This document shows, piece by piece, positions 50,161-59,009 of a stretch of DNA of 64,000 nt. Below the pieces are notes generated by a model, which was given only the letters and a program-made list of their open reading frames with translations, was not told the origin of the DNA and did no database searches. The DNA comes from CAZMPJ01 sp964568455 (GTDB taxonomy: Bacteria; Margulisbacteria; WOR-1; O2-12-FULL-45-9): positions 1 to 64,000 of the forward strand of contig CAZMPJ010000007.1 of the NCBI GenBank assembly GCA_964568455.1. Direction: 5' to 3'. Numbering within the stretch: position 1 is the stretch's first letter; each line of letters opens with the position of its first letter. The position numbers were made by a program, and so were the translations under genes.

Positions 50161-51327
50161 ATGAAACAAATCTATCTTGATTACGCAGCTACTACGCCAA
50201 CGCATCCTGATGTGTTGACAGCTATGCTGCCATATTTTAGCGAAAAATTTGGTAACCCCTCTAGTATTTATGCTTTGGGGCAAGAGTCTAAAACTGCGGT
50301 TGAAAAAGCCAGGCAGAGTTTAGCTAAACTAATTAATTGCCGGCCAGAAGAAATTGTTTTTACTTCAGGTGGTACTGAAGCTAATAATTTTGCTCTTAAT
50401 GGAATTGCTTATGCGAATTCAAACAAAGGAAAACATATCATCACCACCAAGATTGAACACCACGCTATTATTGAACCGTGTGAATTTTTAGAAAAACACG
50501 GATTTACAACCACTTATCTTTCAGTAGACGAAAATGGTATGGTGGATCCAGAAGAAGTTAGAAAAGCAATTACAGATAAAACTATTTTAGTTTCTATCAT
50601 GTTAGCTAATAATGAAGTGGGAACTATTGAGCCAATTGCGGAAATCGCCAAGATCACCAAAGAAAAAGGTGTTTATTTTCATACTGATGCGGTTCAGGCG
50701 GTGGGGCAAATTGAAATTGATGTGCAGAAATTAGGGGTTGATCTTTTATCCTTATCCTCGCATAAATTTTATGGGCCCAAAGGGGTGGGGGCATTGTATA
50801 TTAGAAAAGGTACTCGTATTCAACCTTTTATGAGGGGTGGTGGACAAGAAAAAAGAAGAAGAGCTTCAACTGAAAATGTTCCAGGCATTGTTGGTTTAGG
50901 GGCAGCTGCAGCGCTTGCTTTGCCTGACATTCAAAACCGCATTAATCATTTAATTCCTTTGCAGGAGAAATTAATTAAAGGTATTCAGGAGAAAATTCCA
51001 GAAGTAAAATTAAATGGTCATCCAACTAAAAGATTACCTAAAAATGTTAATTTTTCCATTAAATATATTGAGGGTGAATCCATGCTTTTAAATCTAGATA
51101 TGTTGGGGGTTGCTGCTTCAACTGGCTCTGCTTGCAGTTCTGGTTCGCTTGAACCATCACATGTCCTGTTAGCTATGGGCTTAAACCACGAAACCTCACA
51201 CGGTTCAATCCGTTTTAGTTTAGGCAGGCTTACTACTGAAGAAGATATTGATTATGTGCTAAAAGTTTTTCCTGAAATTGTAGATAAACTACGCAAAATG
51301 TCCCCCCTATATAAAAAAACAGCTTAA
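50161..51327 (+). CDS. nifS: Cysteine desulfurase
   Basis: 388-residue class V aminotransferase. IYLDYAATTPTHPDV, GNPSSIYALG, FTSGGTEANNFALNG, HTDAVQAVGQ, the PLP-lysine motif LSSHKFYGPKG and the active-site Cys loop STGSACSSGSLEPSHVL identify NifS/IscS. It mobilises sulfur from cysteine for Fe-S clusters (NifU at 6956) and tRNA thiolation (mnmA downstream). It starts at a leaderless-type promoter. Confidence 0.95.
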   Translation: MKQIYLDYAATTPTHPDVLTAMLPYFSEKFGNPSSIYALGQESKTAVEKARQSLAKLINCRPEEIVFTSGGTEANNFALNGIAYANSNKGKHIITTKIEHHAIIEPCEFLEKHGFTTTYLSVDENGMVDPEEVRKAITDKTILVSIMLANNEVGTIEPIAEIAKITKEKGVYFHTDAVQAVGQIEIDVQKLGVDLLSLSSHKFYGPKGVGALYIRKGTRIQPFMRGGGQEKRRRASTENVPGIVGLGAAAALALPDIQNRINHLIPLQEKLIKGIQEKIPEVKLNGHPTKRLPKNVNFSIKYIEGESMLLNLDMLGVAASTGSACSSGSLEPSHVLLAMGLNHETSHGSIRFSLGRLTTEEDIDYVLKVFPEIVDKLRKMSPLYKKTA

Positions 51328-51329
51328 AT

Positions 51330-52382
51330 TTACAAACTGAGACCTTTTAGAGTTAGTAATTTACTTTGTGAAGAAGAGGTAATTGCTGGGCTACTACATA
51401 AAATGTTTACTTGCCTTTTTAGGCCTTTTTCTATTATTTCCTCATATATATTGTCAGGGTCTAGCTCTATTTTTGAGTGTTCAACTAGTAAGGCTTTAAG
51501 CGCTTCCCATCCTTTTTTATCATCAATTTTCCATGGTCTGTTCCCATCTCTGCGAAAAAAGAAAATTTTAATTCCTCTGCCTAAGCCTAAGTCCATAATT
51601 CCTTGTCTTAGAGCAACCGGATCTTTAAAGATTTCTTCATTGATCTCGAGAATTCCTTTGCCTCTATAATTTAAATAATTAGAAATTGAAGCACGTAAAA
51701 AGTTTACAATGCTAAATGCGTTAACTATGCAAGCGAGAGCGCCTATTGACCAGACAACTAAGTATGGTATGGGTGCTACTAAAATGGGTGCTACTAAAGC
51801 AGCAAGGAGATCGACTCCTAACAACAAAGCGCTTCCAGCGAAATACTTTAATGAGCTCTTTTGAGCTTTATTGATCTTATATTTTGTAGTTGTTGGTGCT
51901 GATTTTTGTTCTTTTGCTGTTGCAGTAGGTTGAACCGGTGCTTCTTTTGCGACTTCTGCAAGAGCTTGTGCTTGAATAAATTCTGGTAAAGTATCTAAAG
52001 TAACTGTCTGCCATGCCGTTGCCTGGCCTTTTTGCATTTGAACCTCAATGCCATTGTCTTGAACCCATTCATTACTTAAAAGGGCTTGAGGCATTTCAGT
52101 GGCAGCGTACATAATAGTTAAAAGTTGAATAAACTCATCTTGTGTAAGAGCTGCTTTTCTTTCTAATTTGATGCTGTGTATTCCTCGTTCGTGAAAAAAA
52201 GAAACAGATGCTTCTCTGCTTTGTCCGATTCTTTTGCTTGGTTGGGTACAATATAATGTGTTTGCTCCGGTTCGCAAAAAATGATACGCTGCTGCACCGA
52301 GCCGGTTTCTTGGTCGCTCACGAAGGTCTATTCCTTTTAGTCCTGTTTTTGGAGTCGCGATTCTAACTATTGCGTTTACCAT
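51330..52382 (-). CDS. Hypothetical protein with two central membrane helices
   Basis: 350 residues from ATG 52382, chosen because GGAGG lies just upstream; the frame opens earlier at 52442. The N-terminal domain (1-130) has IVRIATPKTGLKGIDLRERP; a Lys/Thr/Pro/Ala-rich link follows, then two membrane helices (about 190-240), then a C-terminal soluble domain. No family recognised. It is convergent with nifS (2-bp gap) and divergent from mnmA across a palindrome-rich spacer. Confidence 0.6.
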   Translation of the reverse strand: MVNAIVRIATPKTGLKGIDLRERPRNRLGAAAYHFLRTGANTLYCTQPSKRIGQSREASVSFFHERGIHSIKLERKAALTQDEFIQLLTIMYAATEMPQALLSNEWVQDNGIEVQMQKGQATAWQTVTLDTLPEFIQAQALAEVAKEAPVQPTATAKEQKSAPTTTKYKINKAQKSSLKYFAGSALLLGVDLLAALVAPILVAPIPYLVVWSIGALACIVNAFSIVNFLRASISNYLNYRGKGILEINEEIFKDPVALRQGIMDLGLGRGIKIFFFRRDGNRPWKIDDKKGWEALKALLVEHSKIELDPDNIYEEIIEKGLKRQVNILCSSPAITSSSQSKLLTLKGLSL

Positions 52383-52426
52383 TTGTTTCCTCCGTTTATT
52401 TATCCGCACCTTTTGCGAAAAATTTT

Positions 52427-52509
52427 CCCGATTTCCATTCACCTATGTAATGGCGGAAATCGGGATCCCGTCGATTCCATAATTATTATATTAAATAATG
52501 AACGACGGG
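52427..52509. repeat. Nested inverted repeats between the hypothetical gene and mnmA
   Basis: CCCGATTTCC (52427-52436) pairs with GGAAATCGGG (52455-52464). The perfect palindrome CGGGATCCCG spans 52461-52470. CCCGTCG (52467-52473) pairs with CGACGGG (52503-52509). The arms overlap, so alternative structures compete. It may be a mobile palindromic repeat. Confidence 0.65.
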
Positions 52510-52522
52510 ACATGTTATTTGC

Positions 52523-52528
52523 TATAAT
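52523..52528 (+). promoter_or_regulatory. -10 box of mnmA, leaderless arrangement
   Basis: TATAAT, then AGTTAT, then ATG 52535; no Shine-Dalgarno. Confidence 0.5.
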
Positions 52529-52534
52529 AGTTAT

Positions 52535-53638
52535 ATGCATAAAGTATTAGTAGCTATGTCGGGTGGTGTGGATTCATCAGTTGCAGCGGTGCTGTTGAAA
52601 GAGCAGGAGTATGAATGTATTGGCATTACCATGTCTTTGGCTTGCTCAACCACAGCTTTTGAAGGTGGCTGTTGTGGCTTAACTGCAGTGGATGATGCTA
52701 AAAAAGTGGCTGATAAGCTAAAAATTCCGCATTATGTGATAAATTTTAAAGATCAGTTTCAAAAATATGTGATTGATGATTTTATTCAAGAGTATAAAAA
52801 TGGCCGCACGCCTAATCCATGTGTGAGATGCAATCAGTTTATTAAATTTGATCATTTGATTAGGAAGGCTGATGAGTTAGAAGTAGATTTTATTGCAACT
52901 GGACATTATGCGGGGATTAAACCTTTACCCCCTTCTCCCTCTGGGAGAAGGGGAGGTGGGCTTAGCGATAGAGGGGATGAGGGTTTTAAATTATTCAAAG
53001 GGAAGGACACGAAAAAAGACCAATCATATATGTTGTATAGGTTGAATCAAGAGGCTTTGGAAAGAACTTTGTTTCCATTGGGAGAATTTGTAAAAGATGA
53101 AGTTAGACAAAAAGCTAAAGAATTAGGTTTGCCAGTGCATGATAAAGAAGAAAGTCAGGAAATTTGTTTTGTAGAAGATGATAATTATGCTAATTATTTA
53201 AAAGATAAATGTCCAGAAGTGGTTAAGCCCGGGCCGATTGTGGATAAGAAGGGGAAATTAGTTGGCAAACATGAAGGCATTGCTTTTTATACAGTAGGGC
53301 AGCGCAAAGGCATTGGCTCGCACAAAGGTATTCCTAAATATGTAATTAAAATTGATGTTAAGAATAATACTGTGGTAATTGGAGATCAGGAAGAGACTTT
53401 TGCCAGTACTTTACAGGCTGACCAGGTTAGTTATATTTCTGGCCGGGTACCGACCAAGGCTTTGAACATTGCCGCTAAAATACGCTATAATTCAAAAGAA
53501 GCAAAGGCAATTCTTGAGCCAATTAGTCCGGATAAAGTAAAAATCATATTTAAAAAACCCCAAAGGTCAATCACTCCAGGCCAATCAGTGGTTTTTTATA
53601 ATAGAGAAGAGGTCTTAGGTGGCGGAATCATTAATTGA
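52535..53638 (+). CDS. mnmA: tRNA-specific 2-thiouridylase
   Basis: 367 residues. PP-loop AMSGGVDSSVAAVLL, NPCVRCNQFIKF (first catalytic Cys), FIATGHYAGI, KDQSYMLYRL, ESQEICFV (second Cys) and the C-terminal YTVGQRKGIG are MnmA. It thiolates U34 of tRNA Lys, Glu and Gln. Between GHYAGI and the GKDTKKDQSY block, residues about 130-151 are encoded by a GC-rich palindromic repeat absent from the family. It overlaps nadA by 20 bp. Confidence 0.95.
   Translation: MHKVLVAMSGGVDSSVAAVLLKEQEYECIGITMSLACSTTAFEGGCCGLTAVDDAKKVADKLKIPHYVINFKDQFQKYVIDDFIQEYKNGRTPNPCVRCNQFIKFDHLIRKADELEVDFIATGHYAGIKPLPPSPSGRRGGGLSDRGDEGFKLFKGKDTKKDQSYMLYRLNQEALERTLFPLGEFVKDEVRQKAKELGLPVHDKEESQEICFVEDDNYANYLKDKCPEVVKPGPIVDKKGKLVGKHEGIAFYTVGQRKGIGSHKGIPKYVIKIDVKNNTVVIGDQEETFASTLQADQVSYISGRVPTKALNIAAKIRYNSKEAKAILEPISPDKVKIIFKKPQRSITPGQSVVFYNREEVLGGGIIN
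52922..52987 (+). repeat. Palindromic repeat inserted in frame inside mnmA
   Basis: CCCCTTCTCCC-TCT-GGGAGAAGGGG (52929-52953) is an 11-bp stem; the whole 66-bp GC-rich stretch adds about 22 residues (PLPPSPSGRRGGG then LSDRGDEG). It resembles the CCCTTCTCC hairpin at 50038. Confidence 0.7.
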
Positions 53639-54530
53639 AAAAATTAAAAAGTTAAAAAAAGAACGTAATGCTGTAATTTTGGTTCATAACTATCAAATTG
53701 GCGAAGTTCAGGATGTTGCAGACTATTTAGGCGATTCTTTAGGCCTTTCCATTGAAGCATCCAAAACTAAGGCCAGTGTCATTGTCTTCTGTGGTGTGCA
53801 TTTTATGGCAGAGACAGCGGCTATTATTTCTCCTGATAAAAAAGTAATTATGCCAGAAGCTAAAGCAGGTTGTCCCATGGCAGATATGATTAATGCTGAT
53901 CAGTTAAGAGGGTTAAAAGCAAAGCACCCGAAGGCCAAAGTGGTTTGTTATGTAAATTCCACAGCTGAAATAAAAGCTGAATCTGATATTTGTTGCACTT
54001 CTTCTAATGCTATTAATGTAGTTAAATCCTTGCCAGACAAAGAAATTATCTTTGTGCCTGATAAATATTTGGGCCATTATGTTTCAACTAAAGTTACAGA
54101 TAAAAAATTCATCTTTTGGCAGGGATATTGTCCCACTCACATGAAAGTTTTGCCTCAGTATATTGAAGCAGCTAAAAAAGTGCATCCTGACGCTATCGTC
54201 ATGGTCCATCCAGAGTGCCGGCCAGAAACCATTGCTTTAGCCGATGAAGTGCTTTCCACTGGCGGGATGATTAAGCTTGCTAAACAGTCAAAGGCCAAAG
54301 AATTTATTATTGGCACAGAAGTAGGAATTATTCATACTTTAAAGAAGAATAATCCAGAAAAAAACTTTTATCCAGCTAATAAAGGGGCTATTTGTCCTAA
54401 TATGAAGTTAACCACGCTGGAAAAAGTGCTTTGGTCGCTGCAGGATATGAAAACAGAGGTTAAAGTACCTCAAGAAATTGCGGATAAAGCCCGATCTTCA
54501 ATTGAAAAAATGCTTGCGGTTAGTGGATAG
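53619..54530 (+). CDS. nadA: Quinolinate synthase
   Basis: 303 residues from GTG 53619 with AGAGGT upstream. AVILVHNYQ, VADYLGDSLGLS, FCGVHFMAETAAI, CYVNSTAEIKAESDICCTSSNA, VHPECRPE and AICPNMKLTTLEK contain the three cluster cysteines. It makes quinolinate for NAD. No nadB or nadC adjoins. It overlaps mnmA by 20 bp and, at its 3' end, the convergent response regulator by 11 bp. Confidence 0.95.
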   Translation: MAESLIEKIKKLKKERNAVILVHNYQIGEVQDVADYLGDSLGLSIEASKTKASVIVFCGVHFMAETAAIISPDKKVIMPEAKAGCPMADMINADQLRGLKAKHPKAKVVCYVNSTAEIKAESDICCTSSNAINVVKSLPDKEIIFVPDKYLGHYVSTKVTDKKFIFWQGYCPTHMKVLPQYIEAAKKVHPDAIVMVHPECRPETIALADEVLSTGGMIKLAKQSKAKEFIIGTEVGIIHTLKKNNPEKNFYPANKGAICPNMKLTTLEKVLWSLQDMKTEVKVPQEIADKARSSIEKMLAVSG

Positions 54531-54939
54531 ATCCGATTGGTCCAGAATCATCACTAGAACCTTTGCTGCGTTTTTTTCTTAAAGCTCTTTCTACTAATTC
54601 ATAGATTTCTTCCATTAAGAAAGGCTTTCTAAGGTATTCTAAGGCGCCTAAGGTAATAGCATTAGCATGTGAGCTTTCTGAAGCATAAGCTGTGACAATA
54701 ACTACTTCAATGCTAGGATCAATTTCTTTGATTTTCTTTAAAACTTCAATACCATCCATGCCTGGAAGCTTATAATCGATAAAAGCAATATCATACACAT
54801 CTTTTTTTAAGGTAGAAGTGGCTGCTTCGCCGTCAGGGAAGGTGGTTACTTGATAATCTTTAATCTTAAGGATCATCTCAAACGATTCACGTACTCCAGG
54901 TTCGTCATCAACAATCATGATTTTTACTGTGTCTGCCAA
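54520..54939 (-). CDS. Orphan response-regulator receiver domain
   Basis: 139 residues: receiver domain with acidic pair Asp11-Asp12, phosphoacceptor Asp55 (FIDYKLPG) and Lys in RKPFLMEE, then a 20-residue charged tail with no output domain. The start is TTG 54939 with GGAGG 7 bp upstream. No histidine kinase is in the window. A CheY-like partner-binding role is likely. Confidence 0.85.
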   Translation of the reverse strand: MADTVKIMIVDDEPGVRESFEMILKIKDYQVTTFPDGEAATSTLKKDVYDIAFIDYKLPGMDGIEVLKKIKEIDPSIEVVIVTAYASESSHANAITLGALEYLRKPFLMEEIYELVERALRKKRSKGSSDDSGPIGSIH

Positions 54940-55043
54940 GGTTTTTCCTCCTAATTCAACTTAATATTAAGCGATATTGTAGCATTGAGTCCCTATTATT
55001 GCAAATATATTTTACTTATGTTATTCTAAATTCCTGCGAGTTT

Positions 55044-55117
55044 GGCGGTGTAGCTCAGTTGGTTAGAGCAAACGGCTCATACCCGTTGCGTCAGTGGTTC
55101 GAATCCACTCACCGCCA
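55044..55117 (+). tRNA. tRNA-Met (CAT)
   Basis: Acceptor GGCGGTG pairs with CACCGCC; the anticodon arm is AACGG-CTCATAC-CCGTT, giving CAT; the T arm has GTGG-TTCGAAT-CCAC. CCA is not encoded. A CAT tRNA can be elongator Met or a tilS-modified Ile tRNA; the tilS gene lies 270 bp downstream, so the Ile2 identity must be considered. Confidence 0.9.
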
Positions 55118-55129
55118 GAAAAGCTCAAA

Positions 55130-55387
55130 ATGCGAAAGTTTAAAGTAATTATCTGCTATATGTTTTTTGTGCCTGCCTTATACATTGTTTTAAGCGATGT
55201 AAAGAGAAACAAATATTTAGGCAAACAGGCGGGTAAGGCTTTAATGCTTTGGGCTGTTTATTTTTTAATCTTTTTTGGGACCAGATTGCTAGAAGCTGTG
55301 TCCCGGCTTAATAATTTGACAGTTATTGCTGTGGTTTGTATAGTGGTTTATAACCTTTTTCAAGTCTATAAGGTGGTAATGGAATGA
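55130..55387 (+). CDS. Small two-helix membrane protein
   Basis: 85 residues from ATG 55130; the longer frame from 55094 overlaps the tRNA. Two or three hydrophobic segments (about 5-20, 38-53, 60-78). No family recognised. It overlaps the tilS start by 4 bp, so it leads the tilS-folP-folK operon. Confidence 0.5.
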   Translation: MRKFKVIICYMFFVPALYIVLSDVKRNKYLGKQAGKALMLWAVYFLIFFGTRLLEAVSRLNNLTVIAVVCIVVYNLFQVYKVVME

Positions 55388-56769
55388 TAAAAGATAAATT
55401 TTTAAAAACTATTGAAGAATATGATTTGATAAAACCCAAAGATACGGTTTTGGTAGCTGTATCAGGAGGAACTGATTCAACTGGTTTGATTAATTTGTTG
55501 AGTGAAGTCAAAAGCAAATTAAAAATAAACCTTCATATTGCTCATTTGAATCATTTAATTCGTAAGGGTGATGCAGAACTTGATGTGCGCTATGTGCAAA
55601 ATTTAGCCCAAAATTTAGACATTCCAATAACTGTTGAATCTTTTGATGTTCAGGCTTTTGCCAAAGAAAAAAAGATGGGATTAGAAGAGGCTGCTCGGCA
55701 AGTACGTTATTCTTTCTTGAGAAGGGTGGCCAGTCATATTGGGGCCAATAAAATTGCAGTAGGCCATACTGCAGATGATAATGTAGAAACTTTTTTGATG
55801 AGGCTTTTGCGTGGAGCCGGGCTAACCGGGCTATGCGGGATCCCGGTTAAAAGAGATAAAATTATTCGCCCTTTAATCCGGGTCTGGAGAAGAGAGCTGG
55901 AAGATTATGTGGGAGTGCTAAAATTGGTTCCTCGCCGTGACCATACTAATTATGAATCAAGATATTCGCGCAATCGGGTCAGGCTAAAACTAATTCCCCA
56001 ACTTAAATTGTATAACCTTAATATTAAAGAAATTATTTTGCAAACTATTTTGCTTTTAACCGATGACCGGGAATATATTGAAAACCAAGCAGAACAAGCT
56101 TTTGCTGATATCATGATTTCTCGAGTAGAAGGGGAGATTTGTCTGGAAACTGAAGAATTAATGGAATTGCCCGCCACCATCCAAGGCCATGTGATCAGGA
56201 AAGCGATTGAAAGTATTAAAGGAAACTTAAAAAACCTTACTTTTACTCATGTGCATGACATTATTGCCCTGCTTCCAAAAGTAGAAAAATGGGAACTGCA
56301 TCTGCCGGAAGGAATCTGTGTTTGTGGTAATAAAGGTGAATTAACTATTATGCGGGAGAGGCCGGCAGAACAAACCAAAATATCCTATTGTCATATTCTT
56401 CAGGTTCCTTGCGAAAAAGATGTCCCGGAAATAGGGAAAAAGATTAAAGCAACTATTTTGGATAAATTTACCATGGATGAAATCAAATCTTCCGACTTAC
56501 AAACTGCTTATGTGGATTATGCGATTATCGGAAAAAATATTATTATCCGCAGCCGCGAAGACGGTGACCGTTTCTTTCCTTTGGGCATGAAAGGCTCAAA
56601 AAAACTACAGGACCTGTTTATTGACAGCAAAGTTCCGTTTGAGCTGCGCGATTCTATCCCTATCATTGAGAGCAGGGGGAAAATTATCTGGGTAGGTGGA
56701 ATGCGTATTAGTGAAAAAGCCAAGGTAACCAAAAATACTAAAAAGGTTGTAAAGATTGAATTGCTATGA
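55384..56769 (+). CDS. tilS: tRNA(Ile)-lysidine synthase
   Basis: 461 residues. PP-loop VAVSGGTDSTGL (residues 25-36), AHLNHLIR, GLEEAARQVRYSFL, GHTADDNVETFLMRLLRGAGLTGLCG and, at the C-terminus, FFPLGMKGSKKLQDLFIDSKVP. It converts C34 of tRNA-Ile(CAT) to lysidine. It overlaps the upstream membrane gene and folP by 4 bp each. Confidence 0.95.
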   Translation: MIKDKFLKTIEEYDLIKPKDTVLVAVSGGTDSTGLINLLSEVKSKLKINLHIAHLNHLIRKGDAELDVRYVQNLAQNLDIPITVESFDVQAFAKEKKMGLEEAARQVRYSFLRRVASHIGANKIAVGHTADDNVETFLMRLLRGAGLTGLCGIPVKRDKIIRPLIRVWRRELEDYVGVLKLVPRRDHTNYESRYSRNRVRLKLIPQLKLYNLNIKEIILQTILLLTDDREYIENQAEQAFADIMISRVEGEICLETEELMELPATIQGHVIRKAIESIKGNLKNLTFTHVHDIIALLPKVEKWELHLPEGICVCGNKGELTIMRERPAEQTKISYCHILQVPCEKDVPEIGKKIKATILDKFTMDEIKSSDLQTAYVDYAIIGKNIIIRSREDGDRFFPLGMKGSKKLQDLFIDSKVPFELRDSIPIIESRGKIIWVGGMRISEKAKVTKNTKKVVKIELL

Positions 56770-57944
56770 TTACCCGTGTACTTGAAATAGACAATTTAGA
56801 TGAAGCCCAAAAAGAAATGCTGAAGGTTGGTGTTAACCAAGGGGGCATTGATATTATGGGGCCCAAATCAATCTTTAGAGCGATTAAACTAAACCGGCTG
56901 CCAACTACACCTGCTAATATTCTTAAACAAGAAATGTTGTCTTTAGGCGGGGAAGCAGCTACTGCGCAGGGAGTAATTAACCACTCAATTGATATGAGCG
57001 ATGTTTTACTTTTAGGTACAATGAAACAATATCAGCTGTTAATAGAAAAGTTAAAGCTGAATAAATTTAAGTTACCCGAATTAGCTGATGATATTCAATC
57101 GTCTTTAAATAATTATGATGCACCGGCCGTCAAAACAAAAATTATGGGAATTCTAAATGTGACTCCTGATTCTTTTTCAGACGGCGGCAAATTTTTAAAT
57201 CCAGAAACCGCAATTGCTCAAGCTAGGAAAATGGTTGAGGAGGGGGCAGATATTATTGATGTGGGAGGGGAGTCAACCCGGCCGGGATCTGATCCTGTTT
57301 CTGCTGAAGAAGAGAAAAAAAGAGTTATTCCAATAATAGAAAAATTGTCAAAAGAAATTAAAGCTCTGATTTCTATTGATACTACTAAAGCTGAAGTGGC
57401 AAAAGCTGCGATTGAAGCTGGGGCGGGTATGGTAAATGATATTTCCGGATTAAGATTTGATAAAAATATGGCAAAAGTGGTGGCTGAAAAAAAAGTCCCA
57501 ATTTGCATTATGCATATTAAGGGAACACCTGGAAATATGCATGATAATCCTGAATATATCGACTTGATGGGAGAGATTATAAATTATTTATCAGAAGGGC
57601 TTGAAATTGCAAAAAAGGCTGGTATACTAACGGGGAATATTATTGTTGATCCAGGAATTGGTTTTGGAAAAAGCGTAGAAGATAACCTTGAAATAATCAA
57701 AAGGCTGAAAGAATTAAAGGTTTTAGGCTGTCCAGTTTTAATTGGGCCATCGCGTAAATCTTTTATCGGAAAAATACTCGGCCTGGATGTTAATAAGCGT
57801 TTGGAAGGCACTATTGCTGCGGTGGTAATGGCCATTGCCAATGGTGCTAATATTGTAAGAGTGCACGATGTTGCGGCCATAAAAAAGGCAACTGAAATTG
57901 CCAATGCAATAAATAGTAGTAAGGGAGGAGTTAAGCATGGCTAA
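56766..57944 (+). CDS. folP: Dihydropteroate synthase with N-terminal extension
   Basis: 392 residues. The catalytic barrel begins at residue 127 with MGILNVTPDSFSDGG, then VGGESTRPGSDPV, SIDTTKAEVAKAA, VNDISGLR and LIGPSRKSFIG. The first 120 residues are an extra domain (VGVNQGGIDIMGPKSIFRAI, LSLGGEAATAQG) seen in a subset of bacterial and archaeal DHPS; its role is unknown. It makes dihydropteroate and overlaps folK by 8 bp. Confidence 0.95.
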   Translation: MITRVLEIDNLDEAQKEMLKVGVNQGGIDIMGPKSIFRAIKLNRLPTTPANILKQEMLSLGGEAATAQGVINHSIDMSDVLLLGTMKQYQLLIEKLKLNKFKLPELADDIQSSLNNYDAPAVKTKIMGILNVTPDSFSDGGKFLNPETAIAQARKMVEEGADIIDVGGESTRPGSDPVSAEEEKKRVIPIIEKLSKEIKALISIDTTKAEVAKAAIEAGAGMVNDISGLRFDKNMAKVVAEKKVPICIMHIKGTPGNMHDNPEYIDLMGEIINYLSEGLEIAKKAGILTGNIIVDPGIGFGKSVEDNLEIIKRLKELKVLGCPVLIGPSRKSFIGKILGLDVNKRLEGTIAAVVMAIANGANIVRVHDVAAIKKATEIANAINSSKGGVKHG

Positions 57945-58596
57945 GAAGAAAAAGACAAAAAAACTCAAGAAGACTAAAAAAGTTTCTAAAAAGAAAGCTT
58001 TGAAAAAAAAGAAAGCCTCTCGACAAGCTCGAGGTAAAAAGAAAAAAGGCGGGGCATTAGTAGTTTGCTTAGGACTAGGTTCTAATGTTGGTGACCGAGA
58101 AGAATATATTGAACAAGCTATTTTCTTATTAGAAAAACATACTGGTTTGCAAGTTTTAAGGCATTCCAGTAATTATGAAACCGAGCCAGAAGGAGGAGTT
58201 TCTCAGCCTCCATTTATCAATGCCGTGGTTGCAATTAAAACTAAACTAGATCCCTATAAATTGCTGGATATTTGTCATGAGATTGAAGCAGCGTTGGGAA
58301 GGGAAAGGGAGATAGATAGAGGACCGCGTACAATTGATATTGATATCCTGCTTTATGGCAATGAAGTTATTTCTGATGATAAATTGCAAATTCCTCATCC
58401 TCTGATGCATGAAAGATTGTTTGTCTTAAAACCGCTAAGTGAAATTGCACCAAAACAAATTCATCCTGTTCTTGAAAAGAGGGTTAGTGCTTTATATGAT
58501 GAGCGCAAAGCGGAGTTAGGCGGAACTTATGATGACGAGCTGCCAGGGTTTAAAGAGATTAAAGGCGCGTCTTTTGACGATTACGAGCGGTGGTAA
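57937..58596 (+). CDS. folK: HPPK (folate pyrophosphokinase) with Lys-rich N-terminus
   Basis: 219 residues. Residues 1-39 are nearly all Lys/Arg/Ala, including ASRQARG coded by a palindromic repeat. The HPPK core starts at about residue 41: CLGLGSNVGDRE, YETEPEGGVSQPPFINAVV, GREREIDRGPRTIDIDILLY and IPHPLMHERLFVLKPL. It phosphorylates 6-hydroxymethyldihydropterin. The basic tail may bind nucleic acid or be a translated insertion. GGAGG precedes the ATG, which lies inside folP. A start just before the core cannot be excluded. Confidence 0.9.
   Translation: MAKKKKTKKLKKTKKVSKKKALKKKKASRQARGKKKKGGALVVCLGLGSNVGDREEYIEQAIFLLEKHTGLQVLRHSSNYETEPEGGVSQPPFINAVVAIKTKLDPYKLLDICHEIEAALGREREIDRGPRTIDIDILLYGNEVISDDKLQIPHPLMHERLFVLKPLSEIAPKQIHPVLEKRVSALYDERKAELGGTYDDELPGFKEIKGASFDDYERW
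58016..58034 (+). repeat. Palindromic repeat core inside folK
   Basis: CTCGACAAGCTCG (58019-58031) is identical to the reverse complement of 50051-50063 in the nifS spacer. It forms CTCGA-CAAGC-TCGAG and is translated as part of SRQARG. Confidence 0.6.
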
Positions 58597-59009
58597 AAAC
58601 AAAGAGTGCCGAAGAAACGATTGAGCTAGGCAAAAAGCTTGGCTCTTCTTTAAAACCAAACACTATTATTGCTTTATCCGGACAACTGGGAGCAGGTAAA
58701 ACCACATTAGTCCAAGGCATTGCTAAAGGTTTAAAAGTTAAAGATTATGTTAACTCCCCTAGTTTTATAATTATAAATGAACATCAAGGCCGATTACCTC
58801 TTTTTCATGTTGATTTATACCGCTTAGATAGTGTTGAGGATCTTGGAATTGAAGAATATTATGAGCGAGGCGGAGTTTGCGTGATTGAATGGGCGGAAAA
58901 ATTAGGCAAAGATGCTCCTCAAAATATGGAAAAGATAGCAATTAAAGTTCTATCAGAAAACGAGAGGGAAATATGCGTGTCCTCGGCATTAGCAGTGCGA
59001 CTAAAGTAA
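58590..59009 (+). CDS. tsaE: tRNA threonylcarbamoyladenosine ATPase TsaE
   Basis: 139 residues. Walker A ALSGQLGAGKTTLVQGIAKGL, then SPSFIIINEH, FHVDLYRLD and VCVIEWAEKL. It supports t6A tRNA modification with TsaB and TsaD. The start is GTG 58590 inside the folK end. It overlaps tsaB by 37 bp. Confidence 0.95.
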   Translation: MVKTKSAEETIELGKKLGSSLKPNTIIALSGQLGAGKTTLVQGIAKGLKVKDYVNSPSFIIINEHQGRLPLFHVDLYRLDSVEDLGIEEYYERGGVCVIEWAEKLGKDAPQNMEKIAIKVLSENEREICVSSALAVRLK

